Shown here: piece by piece, positions 60,966 to 64,000 of the stretch
How positions within the stretch are numbered: the first letter of the stretch is position 1
How the letters are laid out: every line of letters begins with the position of its first letter
Source: PNOJ01 sp016706845
GTDB lineage: Bacteria; Krumholzibacteriota; Krumholzibacteriia; LZORAL124-64-63
Assembly: GCA_016706845.1 (NCBI GenBank)
Contig: JADJIV010000015.1
Span: 47,891-111,890, forward strand
DNA length: 64,000 nucleotides
Direction of reading: 5' to 3'
Translations under genes and position numbers: made by a program
The notes under the pieces: model-generated
Database searches by the model: none
Told to the model about the DNA's origin: nothing
Seen by the model: the letters and a program-made list of their open reading frames with translations, nothing else

Positions 60966-62296
60966 ATGGAACAGCTCACCGTCCGGCGCCGGCCGCCGGT
61001 TCGGGTGCACACCGCCTGGCACGCGCTGGCGGCGCAAACACCCGCGCTCCCCCGGCCCGCCGGCCTGGACTTCCAGCGCCTGCGTCTGCCCACCGCGGAC
61101 ATGCCCTCGACCCCGAACGGCTGCTGCTGCCGCCGGACCTGCTGCGGGACTCCCGCAGCTTCGCCGGGGTGACCCTGGCCGCGTCGCCCCATCTCGACTT
61201 CGCGCGCCGGGTGCTGGCCGAGCCGGACCTGGATCACGCCCGGACCGACTACCACCGCGCCGCCGATCACCTGACCGGGCGTTCGGACGCCGGCCGGGCC
61301 TGGGGGCCCGACCAGGACTGCGCGGAGTTCGCCTACCTGGTGAAGTGCCTCGAACAGGGCTGGTGCGAGCCCTGCACAAGAGGACCCGTCGTCCTCGCCG
61401 AACTGCGCGACGGCCGCCACGCGATCCTGGCGGGCGCGCGGGTCGCCGCCGCCGCCGCGGCCCTCGGCCGGCGCAGTTGGGGGGTGCAGGTGGCGCCCGA
61501 GAACGAGGTGCGCGCCGGCGTGCGCCAGCACCTCGACCGGCTACAGCCCCGCCAGTTCTTCCGTCGGAACTTCGCGCTGGCCGACGCGCTCGGCTGCCCG
61601 CCCTCGCGCCTGCACCCTGCCGCCATGCAGCTGGCGAGGGAGATCGCCGCCGCCCCCCTGGTGAACCACGGCGACGTCTACCAGCCCATCCCCTTCCCCG
61701 AGTTCGCGGGCCTCGCCAGCCAGGCCGACGACCGCGCCACCTACCAGCGGCTCGGCATGATCCTGGACCAGTGCGGGGAACCGCGCGGCCTGCGCTACCT
61801 CGACCTGGGGTGCAACCTCGGCTTCTACGATTTCTCGCTGGCCAGGCGCGGCGCCGTGGTCACGGGCCTGGACCGCGACGAACGTTTCGTCACGACCGCC
61901 CGGCGCGTGGCCGCGATCAAGGGCGTCGCGGCCGAGTTCGTCGCCGCGCGCCTGTCGCCGGCGCATTCGCGCCGCCGGCGGCGTCCTCGGCGCCCCCGTC
62001 CCGTCTGGGACCTGGTCACCTGCTTCTCCACGCTGCAGTGGGTGGTCGCGGAGCACGGCGAGGACTACGCCGTCGCGCTCCTGAAGGCGATGCGCGCGCG
62101 CTGCCGGGCGCTGCTGCTCGACGTGCCCGTCAACTGCGGCAACCCCCGACTGAGCGCGGCCCCGGGCCTGGAGATCTACCGCCTGGCCGACCTGATCCGG
62201 TCGGCGTGCGGCGAGGCGCGCTGCAAGTACGTGGGCACCGTCGCCCCTTACAGGGTGGACCGGCGCCACGTGTTCCTCTGCGGCGCAGACGGATGA
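60966..62296 (+). CDS. SAM-dependent methyltransferase with ParB-like N-terminal segment, one frameshift
   Basis: About 443 aa after repair. The N-terminal third (M-E-Q-L-T-V-R-R-R...) leads to A-E-L-R-D-G-R-H-A-I-L-A-G-A-R-V-A-A-A-A-A, reminiscent of the ParB/sulfiredoxin fold. C-terminal Rossmann methyltransferase: Y-L-D-L-G-C-N-L-G-F-Y-D (motif I), V-T-G-L-D-R-D (motif II), W-D-L-V-T-C-F-S-T-L-Q-W (motif IV). Frameshift about 61095-61105 (P-T-A-D-M / L-D-P-E-R-L-L-L-P-P-D-L-L). A low-complexity Arg/Pro stretch is at about 61965-62000. Substrate unknown; it could modify a surface saccharide or lipid. Confidence 0.72.
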
Positions 62297-62321
62297 CCGG
62301 GCCGCGCCCGCCGGTCGGCGA

Positions 62322-62855
62322 TCAGCGCCAGAGCGCCTTCACGTCACCCCAGGCGGAACTCTCGTTGGGGATGGCCCTCTGGATGATGATCAGGTCGCCG
62401 ACGCTGTGCGCGGCGCCAAGGTCGAGGTTGGTCCCGTCGCGCACGTCCACGTCCACGAACACCAGCGGGCTGACACCCACCGCGAGCGCCGTGAAGTGGC
62501 AGACGGCCAGGGTGCCGTCCGCGACGCGGTCGTCACCGAGCAGGGCGGCGGCGAAGTGGATCGTGCCGGCGCCGGGCGTCGTGTAGTCGTGGAAGTAGTA
62601 CGGCTGGCCCGCGCCGGTGAACCAGTCGCCGGCCGTGATCCCGTCGAGGCGGACGATGGCGGGGTCGAACGTCGCCGCGATCTCCGCTCCCATCACGGCG
62701 GCGCCGTCGGCGGCGAGATCGATCGCCACGTCGAAGTCCAGGGTCACGGGAATGGAGATCGGCGGTGCGAAGGATACGGATTGCGACCAGCAGCACGCGG
62801 AGAGCAGCAATACGGCCAACGCCGCCGGGACCGATCGCAATTTGGGGGCCTGCAT
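62322..62855 (-). CDS. Exported cohesin-domain-like protein with C-terminal WGxVKA motif
   Basis: 177 aa. Signal/lipoprotein peptide (A-L-A-V-L-L-L-S-A-C-C), then a beta-sandwich of cohesin type (T-L-D-F-D-V-A-I-D, G-A-E-I-A-A-T-F-D-P-A-I-V-R-L-D-G-I-T, L-A-V-C-H-F-T-A-L). It ends N-E-S-S-A-W-G-D-V-K-A-L-W-R. The L-S-A-C-C could be a lipobox or a cleavage region. ATG at 62855 behind AAGGACC. Function unknown; cohesin-like folds usually mediate protein interaction. Confidence 0.72.
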   Translation of the reverse strand: MQAPKLRSVPAALAVLLLSACCWSQSVSFAPPISIPVTLDFDVAIDLAADGAAVMGAEIAATFDPAIVRLDGITAGDWFTGAGQPYYFHDYTTPGAGTIHFAAALLGDDRVADGTLAVCHFTALAVGVSPLVFVDVDVRDGTNLDLGAAHSVGDLIIIQRAIPNESSAWGDVKALWR

Positions 62856-63114
62856 GAGGAGGTCCTTTCGCTCGTGCCCAGGCGAGTGGATCCACTCGGG
62901 GCGACGGGCGAAGTTCGCCGGAGATGGGTGCCGAGTATGGCACAGATCGATCAGCATTACACCCCGGATCACGCAGAATTTTTCATCCTATGATCAATTT
63001 TTGTCGGATGCAGTATTACTGCCCGCACCCATTGACTTATCACCAGCATCGTGCCAGAATGGCCGTCCGATCATTTTGATGGTGATCGGGGCGATGCGTT
63101 CGTCACGACCGTTT

Positions 63115-63200
63115 CATTCGATTCGCCCATCTGTTCGATTCGCCCATGTGTTAGTTCGACTCGCCCAAACGTTTCCATTCGCCCGACTCGCCCATTCGGA
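63115..63200. repeat. Short degenerate tandem repeat in intergenic region
   Basis: Four to five imperfect copies of TTCGAYTCGCCCA with 3-8-base spacers, within the 400-base gap 62856-63255. The rest of that gap is AT-richer (62980-63090) and contains likely promoter material for both flanking genes; no gene or structured RNA is recognised. Confidence 0.6.
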
Positions 63201-63255
63201 CCGGCACCGCTGTCCCTGTATGTCATGCACCAAACCTTCGATCGGAGGAAATTCC

Positions 63256-63984
63256 ATGCGACGTCTCCTCATCGAGATGCTCAATCTGACCGTCGACGGC
63301 CTCGGCCTCGGCAACGCCAACTACCGCTTCCAGGGCGTCGCGTTCTGGAACTCCAGCGGTTCGCTGACCGACGTCGCCGTGAACAACATCACCGACACGC
63401 CCTTCAGCGGCGCCCAGCACGGGACCGGCGTCTACGCCTACAACAACATCCCGGGGACCTACGATGTCGACCTGACCAGGGTCGACGTGGCCGGTTACCA
63501 GAAGGGCGGCATCGTTCACAGCGGCGGGCTGAACGCCGACCTGGTCGATTGCGTGACCACCGGCGCCGGTCCCACCGCGGTCACCGCCCAGAACGGCATC
63601 CAGTTGTGGGGCGGCAGCGGCGGCACTATTTCCGGCTGCGCCGTGTCCGGCAACATGTACACAGGCACCGGCTGGGCAGCCACCGGCATCCTGTTGATCT
63701 CGGCTGGCACCGTCGCCATCGACAACTCCGTCGTGACGGACAACGCGCCGGGCGTGTACTGCCAGGAGACGAACGCCACGGCCAACGGCCTGACCGTCAA
63801 CAACGTCAATCCCGCTTCAGGCAATGGGCTTTATCACGGTCGGCAGCCCGTTGGCGGCGAGGCGAAGGCGCTGTCCAACGAGAACCCCCCTCGCCTTTCC
63901 GGAGTTTCCACGACTACAAGGCGGGAGACAAGGTTCACGTTCGGTTGTTACAACTCACGAACTACAACTTCACGGGCCGGCTAA
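63256..63984 (+). CDS. Parallel beta-helix repeat protein, probably interrupted or incomplete
   Basis: About 242 aa as read. ATG at 63256 with GGAGG upstream. Residues 1-185 show right-handed beta-helix repeats (L-T-D-V-A-V-N-N-I, V-D-L-T-R-V-D-V-A-G-Y, A-D-L-V-D-C-V-T-T, G-T-I-S-G-C-A-V-S-G-N, V-A-I-D-N-S-V-V-T-D-N). No signal peptide is seen. After about 63830 the sequence turns unnatural; another frame carries S-F-H-D-Y-K-A-G-D-K-V-H-V-R-L-L-Q-L-T-N-Y-N-F-T-G-R-L-T-G-Y-G-V up to the window end, suggesting a frameshift and a longer protein. Function: probable surface beta-helix. Confidence 0.6.
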   Translation: MRRLLIEMLNLTVDGLGLGNANYRFQGVAFWNSSGSLTDVAVNNITDTPFSGAQHGTGVYAYNNIPGTYDVDLTRVDVAGYQKGGIVHSGGLNADLVDCVTTGAGPTAVTAQNGIQLWGGSGGTISGCAVSGNMYTGTGWAATGILLISAGTVAIDNSVVTDNAPGVYCQETNATANGLTVNNVNPASGNGLYHGRQPVGGEAKALSNENPPRLSGVSTTTRRETRFTFGCYNSRTTTSRAG

Positions 63985-64000
63985 CCGGGTACGGCGTCTC

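Overview
The window is very GC-rich bacterial DNA. Several traits point to an uncultured lineage of the Fibrobacterota-Chlorobi-Bacteroidota superphylum, with a Krumholzibacteriota/Eiseniibacteriota-like affiliation as my best guess. These traits are secreted proteins ending in FlgD-like 'PNPFNP' C-terminal domains, a second recurrent C-terminal signature (W/F-G-x-V-K-A-x-aromatic-R/K), a mitochondrial-type EF-G and a saccharopine lysine-degradation operon. The affiliation is inference; there is no rRNA gene or classical marker set in the window to confirm it.

Layout. 1-8.8 kb (minus strand) is housekeeping: lspA, a DksA-type zinc-finger protein, ileS, purine nucleoside phosphorylase, yggT, yggS, a RecA/KaiC-like ATPase and fusA. 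9.1-14.4 kb holds kbl, class II fructose-bisphosphate aldolase, tmRNA, a small exported protein flanked by two 149-bp palindromic elements, and gdhA. 15.5-29.0 kb is one long minus-strand operon: lysine-ketoglutarate reductase, saccharopine dehydrogenase, aminoadipate-semialdehyde dehydrogenase, three large PEP/pyruvate-binding-domain proteins (one fused to receiver-like domains, one to GAF and nucleotidyltransferase domains) and a second, atypical glutamate dehydrogenase. 29.2-34.8 kb has small membrane/exported proteins, an esterase, a family-5 uracil-DNA glycosylase, a polysaccharide deacetylase and two glycosyltransferases. acs follows at 34.8-36.8 kb. 37-49.8 kb is dominated by exported proteins plus an RRM protein and ettA. 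49.9-53.4 kb carries a zinc/manganese ABC importer and an aldo/keto reductase. 53.6-64 kb has an LVIVD-repeat protein, adk, nrfHA (ammonia-forming nitrite reductase), and further exported proteins.

Most interesting signals. (1) Two exported thioredoxin-fold proteins (36968-37787 and 44509-47100) each have a single in-frame TGA exactly where the first cysteine of a CxxC motif should be (U-S-S-C and U-P-Y-C). Each TGA is followed by a short stem-loop whose apical loop lies about 17-21 nt downstream, as in bacterial SECIS elements. Both look like selenoproteins. (2) Five unrelated signal-peptide proteins share the extreme C-terminal motif W-G-x-V-K-A-x-(Y/W/F)-(R/K), a candidate undescribed sorting or anchoring tag. 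(3) Three 149-bp palindromes share length and architecture and show compensatory base changes. (4) The lysine operon combines saccharopine catabolism with three ATP-grasp PEP/pyruvate-binding proteins of unknown role.

How the genes work together: lysine plus 2-oxoglutarate is condensed to saccharopine and cleaved to glutamate and aminoadipate semialdehyde, which is oxidised. The neighbouring glutamate dehydrogenase genes would recycle glutamate to 2-oxoglutarate. NrfHA suggests nitrite respiration to ammonium.

Caution: about twenty single-base frameshifts interrupt otherwise well-conserved genes, usually in G/C runs. This looks like assembly or read error rather than biology. Interrupted genes are annotated across the break. 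All coordinates refer to the sequence as given.
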